NCBI GenBank assembly: GCA_035293845.1
Contig: DATGMB010000324.1
Span: 30,916-94,915 of the forward strand
DNA: 64,000 nucleotides
Direction of reading: 5' to 3'
Source of the DNA: DATGMB01 sp035293845
GTDB taxonomy: Bacteria; Acidobacteriota; Terriglobia; Bryobacterales; Bryobacteraceae
Shown: positions 49,228 to 57,845 of the stretch, in pieces
How positions within the stretch are numbered: position 1 is the stretch's first letter
Layout: each line of letters begins with the position of its first letter
Notes under the pieces: generated by a model
Seen by the model: the letters and a program-made list of their open reading frames with translations, nothing else
The model's database searches: none
Told to the model about the DNA's origin: nothing
Position numbers and translations under genes: made by a program

Positions 49228-50811
49228 GTGCGGCGCGGGTTGATGGCTGTGGCACTGGGCGGGTTCCTGGTGCAGGCGTTTTCCGGGATGCAGGCGCCTT
49301 CCGCGGCTTTCGGGCCGCGCAACCTTCCCGTGAGCGCGCCGGTCGAAATGCCGCACGGTCGCGAATTCTTCGCGGCTCCGAACGGAGCCGCCGAGGGCGA
49401 CGGCAGCCGCGACCGACCCTGGAATCTCGAGACCGCGCTGGCGCAACCGAGATCCGTGCACCCCGGCGATACGATCTGGGTGCGCGGCGGCCGCTACGGC
49501 ACCGGCGTGGCCAACGCCGTCCTGCGCAGCCGGCTGGTGGGCGCTCCGGGCGCGCCGATCGTGGTGCGCGCGTGGCCGGGCGAGCGGGCCATCATCGATG
49601 CCGCCCTGCAGGTCGGCTGCTGTGAGGGCGAATCGAAGCCCGCCGAGGGGGCCTGGGTCTGGTTCCGCGATCTGGAGTTTGCCGGGTACAATCCCGACCG
49701 AACCAGCGGGCGCAGCGGCCCGCCGCTTTACACGCCCATGGCCAACCACGCGGGCGCGGATAGCTGGGCACCCGGCGCGCGCTTTATCAACTGCATCTTT
49801 CATGACACCTCGGGCGGCCTCTCGCTCTGGTCGGAGAGCGCAGGCGCGGAAGCCTACGGCAACATCGTTTACTTCGCCGGCGGCCAGGGCCCGGACCGCG
49901 GCCACGGCCACGGGTTCTACGTGCAGAACGCCACCGGACAAAAGCACCTGACCGACAACATCGCCTTTGATAATTTCGGCAGCGGCTTTCACTGCTACGG
50001 CTCCTCGCAGGCGAGCGTGCGCGGGCTGGTGCTGGAGGGCAATGCGTCCTTCAATAACGGCGGCATCGCGACGGCCGCTTCCGCTTCGGATAATTTCCTG
50101 TTTGCCGGCGGACGCGACGGCGTCGACGATCTGCAATTGATCGGCAATTTCAGCTACTTCAGCCCGGGCATCAACGGATATAACGAGATCGGCTATCCCT
50201 GGAGCCTCTCGAACGGGAACGCCGTGATCGCGGACAACTACTTCGTGGGCGGCTTCGATCCGCTCGATCTCTGGCGCTGGCGCGGGCTGGTGCTGCGCCG
50301 CAACCTGATCTTCAGCGCGGAACGGCCGGCCATCAATCTGAAGCCCGCGAGCGACCGGTACGATTACCGCGGCGAGGCCAATCTCTACTACGGCGGCGGA
50401 TCGTTCACGTTCGACGGCACCGGCAAGGACTGGGCGCACTGGCGCGAGGCGAGCGGCATGGATGCAGCCAGCCGCTACGGCGGCGAGCATCCTTCCGGCG
50501 CCTCGGTGATCGTGCGGCCCAACCGCTACGAGCGAGGGCGGGCCCACATCGTCATTTTCAACTGGGACCGCGCGCGCACCGTATCCGCCGACGTTTCGCG
50601 CGTGCTCGAACGCGGCGCGGCGTTCGAACTTCGCGATGTTCAGAATCTGTTCGGCCCGCCCGTGCTGCGGGGCGTCTACCGCGGCGCGCCGCTCGAAATC
50701 ACGATGACCGGTCTCACCGCCGCGCAGCCCAACGGAAGCGTCCCGCGCGCTGCGGTGCATACGGCCCCGGATTTCGCGATCTTTCTGCTCCGCACGATAC
50801 CTTCCCCATAA
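49228..50811 (+). CDS. Secreted beta-helix protein (paralogue 2)
   Basis: A 527-residue exported protein starting with GTG one base after the ligase stop. A hydrophobic N-terminus (about residues 1-26) serves as signal peptide; there is no BACON domain. The beta-helix carries DGSRDRPWNLETALA, GDTIWVRGGRYG, VGCCEGES, WFRDLEFAGYNPDRTSG, CIFHDTSGGLSLWSE, DRGHGHGFYVQNA, then RPNRYERGRAHIVIFNWD and HTAPDFAIFLL, all shared with the other two paralogues. Co-transcription with the ligase ties the family to the glycan. Confidence 0.85.
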   Translation: MRRGLMAVALGGFLVQAFSGMQAPSAAFGPRNLPVSAPVEMPHGREFFAAPNGAAEGDGSRDRPWNLETALAQPRSVHPGDTIWVRGGRYGTGVANAVLRSRLVGAPGAPIVVRAWPGERAIIDAALQVGCCEGESKPAEGAWVWFRDLEFAGYNPDRTSGRSGPPLYTPMANHAGADSWAPGARFINCIFHDTSGGLSLWSESAGAEAYGNIVYFAGGQGPDRGHGHGFYVQNATGQKHLTDNIAFDNFGSGFHCYGSSQASVRGLVLEGNASFNNGGIATAASASDNFLFAGGRDGVDDLQLIGNFSYFSPGINGYNEIGYPWSLSNGNAVIADNYFVGGFDPLDLWRWRGLVLRRNLIFSAERPAINLKPASDRYDYRGEANLYYGGGSFTFDGTGKDWAHWREASGMDAASRYGGEHPSGASVIVRPNRYERGRAHIVIFNWDRARTVSADVSRVLERGAAFELRDVQNLFGPPVLRGVYRGAPLEITMTGLTAAQPNGSVPRAAVHTAPDFAIFLLRTIPSP

Positions 50812-50821
50812 CACCAGCGCA

Positions 50822-52504
50822 ATGACACCCGCACGCCAACCCCTACGCGCCCCGGCGCGGCGCTCTGGCGCGATGGCCGGCATGGCCGCGATCGCCGCTC
50901 TTTTCGGCCTCGTCTATGCCTGCTCGCTCACATTCGTCTATATCGAGGGCGACGACGCCACGTCCATCGCGTACCATGCGCTCGGCCGTCTTCGCCCGGT
51001 GCAGCCGCCGTATTCGGCGTACCAGTCGATGATGGATGCTGTGCTGGCGCTGCTTCCGGCGCGCGAGCCGGTGCTGCGCACGGCGGCCATGAGCATGACC
51101 GCGCTGGCCGCGCCGGTGCTCGTGTTCCTCATCGTCGTGCTGGCTTACGACTGGCTGGGCGACCGCATCCGCCTCTCCTGGCCCCTAGCGGCGCTGCTCG
51201 TGCCGCTGGCCGCGCCGGAGTTGATCTATCTCGGGCTGGTCTATACTCCGGCCATGGTGTCGCTTGCCGCGGCGGTAGGAGCGCATCTGCTGGCGCGCGC
51301 GGCATGCCGCCAGGCGAATGGATGGGCGATCGCGCGGTCGCCGCGCTTTTGGATCTCCGCCGCGCTGTTCGGCGCGGGCGTGGCGTGCCGCTGGGATGTG
51401 CTGGCCTACGGAGCCATCGTCGCCGCCGATCTCTGGATCGGCCCCGGCATCGGTGGGAGGCGCCGCGAGCGTTTCACCGCCGCGTTCGCCTGGGGGCTGG
51501 CGGCATTCGGCGCGTGGCTGGCCGCGGTATGGGCGAACGGCTTCAGCCCGGATCTCGTCTGGAAAATCGTGCGCACCGCCGGTCCCGTGGAGACCTACCC
51601 CGGCCTGGCGGTCGCAGCCGCGACGATCCAGACGCTCGCCACTCCGGCTTTCGTGCTGCTCGCGGGCGCGGGATTCATTCTGCTGGCCCGGCAGCGGAAT
51701 CCGCTGTGCTGGCTGGTGCTGGTGGGCTTCGCCCTTACGGCCCGTTACATCCCGTTCGGCGTTCCGAAGTGGTTCCTGATCGCGACTCCCGCGCTCGCCG
51801 CGTGCGTGCTGGCGGGCTTTTCGGCGGCCTGGGAATACCGCGGAAGCGCCGCGCGGCCTCTGCGTTTTGCCATTGCCGCGTGCCTGGCTGCGCCGTGGCT
51901 GATGGGCGCGCAGATGCTGTTCGGCGATAGCGCCTACGGGCCCGGATTCCAGGTGCGGCCTTTCGATCGGCCGGTGCACCGGGGCGGGTTCTTCCGGCCC
52001 GTGCTCGGCGCGGGCGCTCTGGTTCCGACCTCCGAGGGAGCGCGGCCGCTCGGCGGGCATGCGTGGGTGCTGCTCGGCGGCTGGCGCCGGATCGCGCGGG
52101 AACAGGCGGACGATCTGGCGCGCGCCGCCTCGCAGGCGGCCTCCACCGGCTTGCCCATCCTGCAGGATTACGGGCAGGGCCTGGTGGTTGCGGAGCTCGC
52201 CGCCAGGGGCTACACCACACGCGATCCCTGGAAGCAGGAGGCGCGGACGTTTGTCTCCGCCAACGGCAGGCCAATCCGCGTGCTGCGCCTCCACGACCGC
52301 GACGATCTGTTCTCGCCCGCGGGACAGGCGCGCATCGAGGAGATGGCGGGCAATCGCGTGGTTGCCTTCGCGTATACGTCCACACTGCGGCGTCTCTACC
52401 GCGCCGCGCCGCTCTCGCTGCGGAAACTGGGCGCGACCGCGGCCGTGCTGGATCTCGGCATTCTGCGGGAGACGGCTGCTAAGATGGCAGACGGCGCCCG
52501 CTGA
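50822..52504 (+). CDS. Polytopic membrane protein, GT39/ArnT-like
   Basis: A 560-residue integral membrane protein with about nine to ten predicted helices in the first 370 residues and a soluble C-terminal domain of about 190 residues. The early periplasmic loop contains YIEGDDATSIAYHALG, with the acidic pair (GDD) expected at the catalytic position of GT-C-fold enzymes. It would use a polyprenyl-phosphate sugar and could work with the DPM-synthase-like GT2 gene directly downstream, which makes such donors. Confidence 0.7.
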   Translation: MTPARQPLRAPARRSGAMAGMAAIAALFGLVYACSLTFVYIEGDDATSIAYHALGRLRPVQPPYSAYQSMMDAVLALLPAREPVLRTAAMSMTALAAPVLVFLIVVLAYDWLGDRIRLSWPLAALLVPLAAPELIYLGLVYTPAMVSLAAAVGAHLLARAACRQANGWAIARSPRFWISAALFGAGVACRWDVLAYGAIVAADLWIGPGIGGRRRERFTAAFAWGLAAFGAWLAAVWANGFSPDLVWKIVRTAGPVETYPGLAVAAATIQTLATPAFVLLAGAGFILLARQRNPLCWLVLVGFALTARYIPFGVPKWFLIATPALAACVLAGFSAAWEYRGSAARPLRFAIAACLAAPWLMGAQMLFGDSAYGPGFQVRPFDRPVHRGGFFRPVLGAGALVPTSEGARPLGGHAWVLLGGWRRIAREQADDLARAASQAASTGLPILQDYGQGLVVAELAARGYTTRDPWKQEARTFVSANGRPIRVLRLHDRDDLFSPAGQARIEEMAGNRVVAFAYTSTLRRLYRAAPLSLRKLGATAAVLDLGILRETAAKMADGAR

Positions 52505-52514
52505 CGGCGCTTCC

Positions 52515-53261
52515 ATGACCGCCACCGTCGTCGTCATTCCGTGTTTCAACGAGGCGCACCGCCTGAAAGTGACGGAGTTCGTTAGCTACGCTGCGAATTT
52601 TCCGGACGTAGCGCTACTGTTTGTCGATGACGGCAGCCGCGATGCCACCTGGGAGGTGCTGCAGGATCTGGCCGGGCGCGCCGGCCAGAACGTTCACCTG
52701 CTGCGCCAGCCGCGCAATGGCGGCAAAGCCGAAGCAGTCCGCGCCGGGATGAATTATGCTCTGGAGCGGCTGGAGCCGGAGGTTGTCGGCTTCTGGGACG
52801 CGGATCTCGCCACGCCGCTCGAAGCCATCCAGGATCTCCGCTGCGTGCTGGCGAAAAGGCCTGGCGTCGATATGGTCTTCGGCTCGCGCGTCCGCCTGCT
52901 CGGGCGGCAGATCGAGCGCCGGCCGGTCCGCCATTATCTCGGCCGTCTCTTCGCCACGGTCGTTTCCAACCTGCTGCGGCTGCCCATCTATGACACGCAG
53001 TGCGGCGCCAAGCTGTTTCGCGCATCGGACGATTTGCGCGCCGTGCTGCGCGATCCGTTCGTGTCCCGCTGGGTCTTCGACGTGGAGATGATCGCCCGCT
53101 TCATTCAACGGGCCGGCGGCGATGCCGCGCGGGTGGCGCCCCGCATCTACGAATTCCCGCTCTACGCGTGGCAGGATGTGGCCGGCTCGAAGGTGCGCCC
53201 CGCCGATTTCTTCAAGGCTTTCCGCGACGTCCTGCGTATCCACCGCCGGTATCTGGCCTAG
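52515..53261 (+). CDS. Dolichyl-phosphate glucose/mannose synthase-like GT2
   Basis: A 248-residue GT-A enzyme. It has VVVIPCFNEAHRLKVTEFV, ALLFVDDGSRDATWEVL, NGGKAEAVRAGM, GFWDADLATPLEAI (DxD-type DAD) and RLPIYDTQCGAKLF, the sequence order of DPG/DPM synthases. It would make a polyprenyl-phosphate sugar used by a GT-C transferase, most simply the neighbour at 50822. No C-terminal helices are present, so it is the soluble short form. Confidence 0.88.
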   Translation: MTATVVVIPCFNEAHRLKVTEFVSYAANFPDVALLFVDDGSRDATWEVLQDLAGRAGQNVHLLRQPRNGGKAEAVRAGMNYALERLEPEVVGFWDADLATPLEAIQDLRCVLAKRPGVDMVFGSRVRLLGRQIERRPVRHYLGRLFATVVSNLLRLPIYDTQCGAKLFRASDDLRAVLRDPFVSRWVFDVEMIARFIQRAGGDAARVAPRIYEFPLYAWQDVAGSKVRPADFFKAFRDVLRIHRRYLA

Positions 53262-53276
53262 CTCGCGTTTGCCTGC

Positions 53277-53323
53277 AAAAAAAAGCCGCCCGCCTCGCCC
53301 CGGACTGGAGCGAAGCAGGCGGC
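53277..53323 (-). terminator. Intrinsic terminator of the large minus-strand gene
   Basis: Read on the minus strand, arms 53310-53323 and 53285-53298 form a 14-base stem with two mismatches and an 11-base loop, followed by eight T residues (AAAAAAAA at 53277-53284 on the plus strand). It lies 30 bases beyond the minus-strand stop. Confidence 0.85.
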
Positions 53324-53353
53324 AGAGCACTACCACCAGCTACGACGCTGTTG

Positions 53354-56300
53354 TCAGTACGTGTTCGCCAGCGCCTGGCCGGAGAGCAGCACGAAAACGC
53401 CGAATTCCGGCGCGGTGTGCACCGCCGGAGCGGGCACGGAGCCGTTCGGCTGCGCGATCGACAGGCCGGTCATCGGGATGGTCACCGGCGCGCCGGAATA
53501 AATCCCGGAGACCACGGGGCCGTTGTACCAGTTCTCCGCATCGCGGATCTGATACCGGTCCCCGGCCTTGATGCCGCTGGAGCTGAGATCGACGGAGACC
53601 GAACCGTTCATGCTCCAGTTGAACACGATGATGTTGGCGCGTCCGGGCTCGTAGGCGTTGGGCCGCACGAACGTCTGCACGCCTGTCGGCGCGCCGGGAG
53701 TGAAGGTGCTGCCACGGTCCAGCCCTTCGGTGGCCTGCCAGGTTGCGAAATTCATCCCGACACCGCTGCCGCAGCTCCAGCCCACGCAGTTGTTGTAAAC
53801 CGAGAAGCTGCCGGAGCCGAAGTAGTGGTTGCCGCTGTCCTGGTACGTCGACGGGTTATCGCCGTTGACCAGCAGGAGCATGGATTCGAGGGAGTTGGAG
53901 TAGATGGTGTTGTTCTGGAATGTGAGGTTCTGCCAGCGCTCGAGGTCAATGGCGTTGTTGCCGCCGATGAAGAAGTTGTTGGTCACCACGGCGCTGCCCT
54001 CACCGGGATCCCACAGGAAGCCGAGCTCGTTGTACCCGTCGGTGAAGGAACGAGGGTAGTAGAAGTAGTTGCTGTTGAGGGTGATTCCATTCGCGCCGCC
54101 GGCGGCGCCGCCGCCGCCGATGCAGAGATTGTCGGCGACGGAGCCGTCCGGCTGGCCGGAGTTGAAGACCACGTTGCCGTTGAAGGTCAGGTTCTGCACG
54201 TAGGCGCTGCTGCTGCCGTAGGCGTGCATGCCCATATCGAAGCTGTCGAAGCCGATGTTGTCGTTCAGGGTGACGTAGTTTGGCGCCGCGTTCTGCACGT
54301 AGAAATCGTGGCCGTGGCCGCGGTCCGGGCCGTAGCCGCCCACGTTGTAGACGATGTTGCCGGTGAGCTCCGTGCCGCCGGCGCTCCAGACGGAGATGCC
54401 GCCGCCGGTATCGTGCACGATGCAGTCGATGATCTTGGTGCCGGGAGCCCAGATATCGACCGAGTTATGGTTCTGACCCCCGCCGTATCCGGGAGGCCCG
54501 CTGGCGGCGGTAGCGCGATTGGGGTTGAAGGCCGCGAATTCGAGGCCCCAGAACCAGGTGTAGGAGCCGGCGGAAGGATTGACGGCGCCATCGCAGCATC
54601 CGACCTCGAGCCATTCGTCGATGGTGACGCGCTCGCCGGGGTAGGCGCGCACGATAATGGGTGCGCTGGCCGTGCCCACCAGAGAAGCGCTGACGCTCGA
54701 GTTGGACTGGCCGGCGCCGTACTTGCCGGCGCGGATCCAGACGGTATCGCCGGGCTTGATCCTGCCGCCCGCGCCGGAAAGCGCGGTGGCGAGATCCCAG
54801 GGGCTGGACATGGTGCCGCTGCCGCTCGGGCTGCCGGAGGTGGTGACATACCAGCTATTGCCGGTGGATGCCGGCGGTTGAGTGGGCGGGGGATCGGGCG
54901 CCACCGCGAACGAAACCCCGATGGTCTTGCTCGCGCCCGCGCCGGTCACGGTGATCGCGCCGGAATAGTTGCCCGCCGCGAGGCCGCTCAGGCTGGCGCC
55001 AATGGTCAGCGTGCCGCTATTCGTGCCGCTGGCCGGGGAGACCGTGAGCCAGCTCTGGTTGCTGGATGCGGTCCAGCTCAGCGTGCCGCCGCCGCTGTTG
55101 CTCACGGTGGCGGTCTGCGAGGCGGGGTTGCTGCCGCCGGCCGTTCCGCTGAAGCTGAGAGCGGTGGTCGAAACCGAGAGCGCCGGGGAAGGCGCTGCTG
55201 CCACCGCGAGCGATACCGCGACGCTCTTGCTCGCGCCCGCGCCCGTGATGGTGATCGCGCCGGAGTAGTTGCCCGCCGCGAGGCCGCTCAGACTGGCGCC
55301 AATGGTCAGCGTGCCGCTATTCGTGCCGCTGGCCGGGGAGACACTGAGCCAGCTCTGGTTGCTGGATGCGGTCCAGCTCAGCGTGCCGCCGCCGCTGTTG
55401 CTCACGGTGGCGGTCTGCGAGGCCGGGCTGCCGCTGCCGGCCGTTCCGCTGAAGCTGAGAGCGGCGGTCGAAACCGAGAGCACTGGTGAAGGCGCCGGGG
55501 CGCCGACCGTCAGGCCCACGGTGATCGTCTGGGAGCCGTTGCTTGCGCCGGGAGCGCTTACCGTTACCGTGGCGGAATACGTGCCCGCCGCCAACCCGTT
55601 CAGGTTCGGCTGTATCGAGAGCGTGCCCGGCGCCGTGCCGCTGGCCGGAGAGACCGTAAGCCAGCTCTGGTTGCTGGATGCGGTCCAGCTCAGTGTGCCG
55701 CCGCCGTTGTTGCTCAGGTTCACCGTCTGGGCCGCCGGATTGGACCCGCCCGCTGTGCCGGTGAAGGTCAGCCCGATGCCGCTCATCGAAAGCGAGGGAG
55801 CGGCCGGCTGGCCGGACGCGGGAACCACCTGAATCGCGTTCAGAATTCCTTTGTTGACCACGCCCGTGACGTTGATCTGCAGCGTGCCGTTCGTCACCGT
55901 GACGGGGAACTGCTCGACAAGCGGCGTGAGCGGCGTGGTATGCGCCAGAATGTCAAACCGGCTCAGCACCGTGTTGCCGTTGATCGCTACGTTGAACAGG
56001 CGCTGTCCCGAGGCGGCGTACTGAATTTCCGCGAAGATCAGGCTCACGTTGTAGGAGCCGTTCGCCACCGGGATCGAGTAGCTGAAATCGCCGTAGAGCC
56101 CGGCGCGGGCGCTGCGGTAGAGGTAGTAATCCTGCGGGTTGGCGCCAGGGATCGCATAGCCTGTGTATAGCAGGTCGCCGCCGCTATAGTACTCGTCGGC
56201 CGCCCACTGCGTTCCGTCCGCCGTGGTCATGGCGCTGCCGCCGCAATTGATGCTGATGGCTGGCTGCGTGGCCGGCGCTGGCGGAGCAGCCGGGCCAACC

Positions 56301-57133
56301 GTCACGGTAACCGCCACCGTCGCCGGCGAACCCGCGGCGCCCGCGGCGCTCACCGTGACCGTGCCGGTGTAGGTCCCCGCCGCGAGGCCGGAGATGTTGG
56401 GCTGGATGGAGATCGAACCGTTGCCGGCGCCCGAGGCCGGAGAAACCGCAAGCCAGCTCGGACTGGCCGCGGCCGTCCAGGCCATTGTGCCGGAGCCGGA
56501 ATTGGCGATGCCGACGCTCTGCGCGGCCGGGTTCGATCCGCCCGAAGTCGCGGCGAAAGAAAGAGCCTTCGCGCCGACGCTCAGCGCCGGGGCAGCCGGC
56601 GGCGCCCCCGTTCCCGCGCCCGGAGCCGGAGCGACCTGAATCGCACTCAGCAATCCGCGATTCACTACGCCGTTGACTGCGATTTGCACCGCCCCATTGC
56701 TTACCGTGACGGGAAACTGCTCGATCACCGGCGTGAGCGGCGCCGCGTGCGCCAGAATGTCGAAATTGCTCAGCACTGTGCTGCCGTTGAGGACGACGTT
56801 GAACACGCGCTGCCCCTGGCCGGAGTACTGGATTTCCGCGAAGCGCAGGGTCACCGTGTAGGAGCCATTGGGCACCGGTATGTTGTAGCTGAAATCGCCG
56901 TACAACCCGGCCCTGGCGCTGCGGTAGAGGTAGAAGTCCTGCGGCTGGGTGTTGGCGATTGAGTATCCGGTATACAGCAGATCTCCACCGCTAAAATCCG
57001 TATCGGCCACCCACTGCGTGCCGTCGGAGGTCGTCATCGCGCCACCGCCGCAGTTGATGTTGACCGTCTGGGCGGCCGCCTGACCCGCCAGCGCGGCTGC
57101 CAGCAGCGCGGCGAATAGATACTTTCCCGTCAT
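53354..57133 (-). CDS. Large secreted malectin/BACON/beta-helix protein (paralogue 3)
   Basis: A 1259-residue exported protein. The start at 57133 is chosen because it gives a clean signal peptide (MTGKYLFAALLAAALAGQAAAQ) after AGGAGT. Domain order: malectin-like 1 (about 21-164, INCGGGAMTTSDGTQWVAD), BACON-like 1 (about 174-281), malectin-like 2 (about 290-434), BACON-like 2-4 (about 441-745, NQSWLTVSPASGT) and a beta-helix (about 752-1259) with GDTVWIRAGKYG, VGCCDGAV, WFWGLEFAAFNP, DRGHGHDFYVQNA, RPNAYEPGRANIIVFNWS and HTAPEFGVFVLL. Malectin domains bind glucans, so the protein probably grips and remodels an extracellular polysaccharide. Confidence 0.9.
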   Translation of the reverse strand: MTGKYLFAALLAAALAGQAAAQTVNINCGGGAMTTSDGTQWVADTDFSGGDLLYTGYSIANTQPQDFYLYRSARAGLYGDFSYNIPVPNGSYTVTLRFAEIQYSGQGQRVFNVVLNGSTVLSNFDILAHAAPLTPVIEQFPVTVSNGAVQIAVNGVVNRGLLSAIQVAPAPGAGTGAPPAAPALSVGAKALSFAATSGGSNPAAQSVGIANSGSGTMAWTAAASPSWLAVSPASGAGNGSISIQPNISGLAAGTYTGTVTVSAAGAAGSPATVAVTVTVGPAAPPAPATQPAISINCGGSAMTTADGTQWAADEYYSGGDLLYTGYAIPGANPQDYYLYRSARAGLYGDFSYSIPVANGSYNVSLIFAEIQYAASGQRLFNVAINGNTVLSRFDILAHTTPLTPLVEQFPVTVTNGTLQINVTGVVNKGILNAIQVVPASGQPAAPSLSMSGIGLTFTGTAGGSNPAAQTVNLSNNGGGTLSWTASSNQSWLTVSPASGTAPGTLSIQPNLNGLAAGTYSATVTVSAPGASNGSQTITVGLTVGAPAPSPVLSVSTAALSFSGTAGSGSPASQTATVSNSGGGTLSWTASSNQSWLSVSPASGTNSGTLTIGASLSGLAAGNYSGAITITGAGASKSVAVSLAVAAAPSPALSVSTTALSFSGTAGGSNPASQTATVSNSGGGTLSWTASSNQSWLTVSPASGTNSGTLTIGASLSGLAAGNYSGAITVTGAGASKTIGVSFAVAPDPPPTQPPASTGNSWYVTTSGSPSGSGTMSSPWDLATALSGAGGRIKPGDTVWIRAGKYGAGQSNSSVSASLVGTASAPIIVRAYPGERVTIDEWLEVGCCDGAVNPSAGSYTWFWGLEFAAFNPNRATAASGPPGYGGGQNHNSVDIWAPGTKIIDCIVHDTGGGISVWSAGGTELTGNIVYNVGGYGPDRGHGHDFYVQNAAPNYVTLNDNIGFDSFDMGMHAYGSSSAYVQNLTFNGNVVFNSGQPDGSVADNLCIGGGGAAGGANGITLNSNYFYYPRSFTDGYNELGFLWDPGEGSAVVTNNFFIGGNNAIDLERWQNLTFQNNTIYSNSLESMLLLVNGDNPSTYQDSGNHYFGSGSFSVYNNCVGWSCGSGVGMNFATWQATEGLDRGSTFTPGAPTGVQTFVRPNAYEPGRANIIVFNWSMNGSVSVDLSSSGIKAGDRYQIRDAENWYNGPVVSGIYSGAPVTIPMTGLSIAQPNGSVPAPAVHTAPEFGVFVLLSGQALANTY
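54901..55500. repeat. Near-identical 300-base tandem repeat inside the large gene
   Basis: Two units, 54901-55200 and 55201-55500, are nearly identical over most of their length and encode BACON-like domains 3 and 4. A third, more diverged unit (55501-55800) encodes domain 2. The exact 300-base period equals 100 residues, one domain. Such similarity suggests a recent duplication or gene conversion and could also be an assembly-sensitive region. Confidence 0.85.
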
Positions 57134-57428
57134 TCGGTTACTCCTGAGTAAGTCATCGAGCGAAGACACACTTGTCCTCGCTTTGTAAACATTTGTAAGA
57201 CAGTTGCCTGGCGATTTAGGGGAGGAAGCTCGAGCGGGTCCTGAACTTAGCTTCCCGGAGCCGAGCCGAGAACGAGAGCCGATGTACGAAAGCGGACTCG
57301 GAGTACATAAACTAACACAGGGTTCCGTGTGGGGCAATACACTGTTGCTAACGTTCGGGAGTTAACAAGAATGAATGTAAGGAACCTGACAGAGCGGCTT
57401 AAGTGCGGGCATCGGCTTAGGCCTAGGC
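57134..57428. other. Upstream region of the large beta-helix gene
   Basis: A 295-base space, less GC-rich than its surroundings, between the start of the large gene and the stop of the small Cys-containing gene, both on the minus strand. It contains TTGTAAACA-type and GTTAACAAG stretches and probably the promoter of the large gene, but no -35/-10 pair is convincing. No gene is seen. Confidence 0.4.
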
Positions 57429-57431
57429 CTA
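57418..57431. repeat. 14-base perfect palindrome at the end of the small gene
   Basis: TAGGCCTAGGCCTA is a perfect dyad that includes the TAG stop of the minus-strand gene at 57429-57734. It may be a short protein-binding site or chance; no T-run follows, so it is not a typical terminator. Confidence 0.35.
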
Positions 57432-57734
57432 TCTGGCACCCCGCGTGCGAGCCGTCGCGCGGCGGGTCCATTCCGCCATACTGATGCCGTCCGGGATCTC
57501 TGCGGGATAGAAAGTGACGTGGCGGCCGGCGGATTCGAGAAGCGCGCGGATGGGCCGGATGAGCGGGCAGGAATCGTATTCCGGTTCTTTCCCGTTCGTC
57601 TCCATTTTGCAGGGGCCGTTAGCCTGAAAGTCCAGAGCGCACTCGTTGCCGCCGCTATCGTGGAGCGCGCGGGTTTTTTCGGGCCAGTGAAATCCGTAAA
57701 ACGGGCATCGCTTCCTGCTGAGGGAATCAGCCAT
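57429..57734 (-). CDS. Small Cys-containing hypothetical protein
   Basis: A 101-residue protein starting MADSLSRKRCPFYGFHWPEK. It has four Cys residues in the first 60 residues (CPFYGF, NECALDF, GPCKME, DSCPL), a spacing that could bind a metal ion such as zinc or an iron-sulphur centre. The ATG at 57734 is preferred over a longer frame start at 57806, which adds an Arg-rich stretch. I do not recognise the family. It stands alone between the beta-helix gene and the sugar-metabolism genes. Confidence 0.55.
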   Translation of the reverse strand: MADSLSRKRCPFYGFHWPEKTRALHDSGGNECALDFQANGPCKMETNGKEPEYDSCPLIRPIRALLESAGRHVTFYPAEIPDGISMAEWTRRATARTRGAR

Positions 57735-57845
57735 CCGGCGCCTGCATCTGCTGCGATTATAGAAGCGCCATTTCGCGGGAAAACGCGGCGAATCCTCAGC
57801 CCGCATCGGCGGATACAGAATGGCGCGCGAACTGAGCCGAAGGTC

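Noticed and set aside
51271..51278. Second copy of the ops core GGCGGTAG on the plus strand
   Set aside because: It lies inside the membrane-protein coding sequence and has no leader context; frequency fits chance.
54506..54513. Third copy of GGCGGTAG
   Set aside because: It is on the antisense strand of the large beta-helix gene, where no plus-strand transcript is expected.
53000..55489. 829-codon plus-strand frame opposite the large beta-helix gene
   Set aside because: Its repeats are only the complement of the BACON-encoding tandem repeat; the minus-strand protein has a signal peptide and clear domains.
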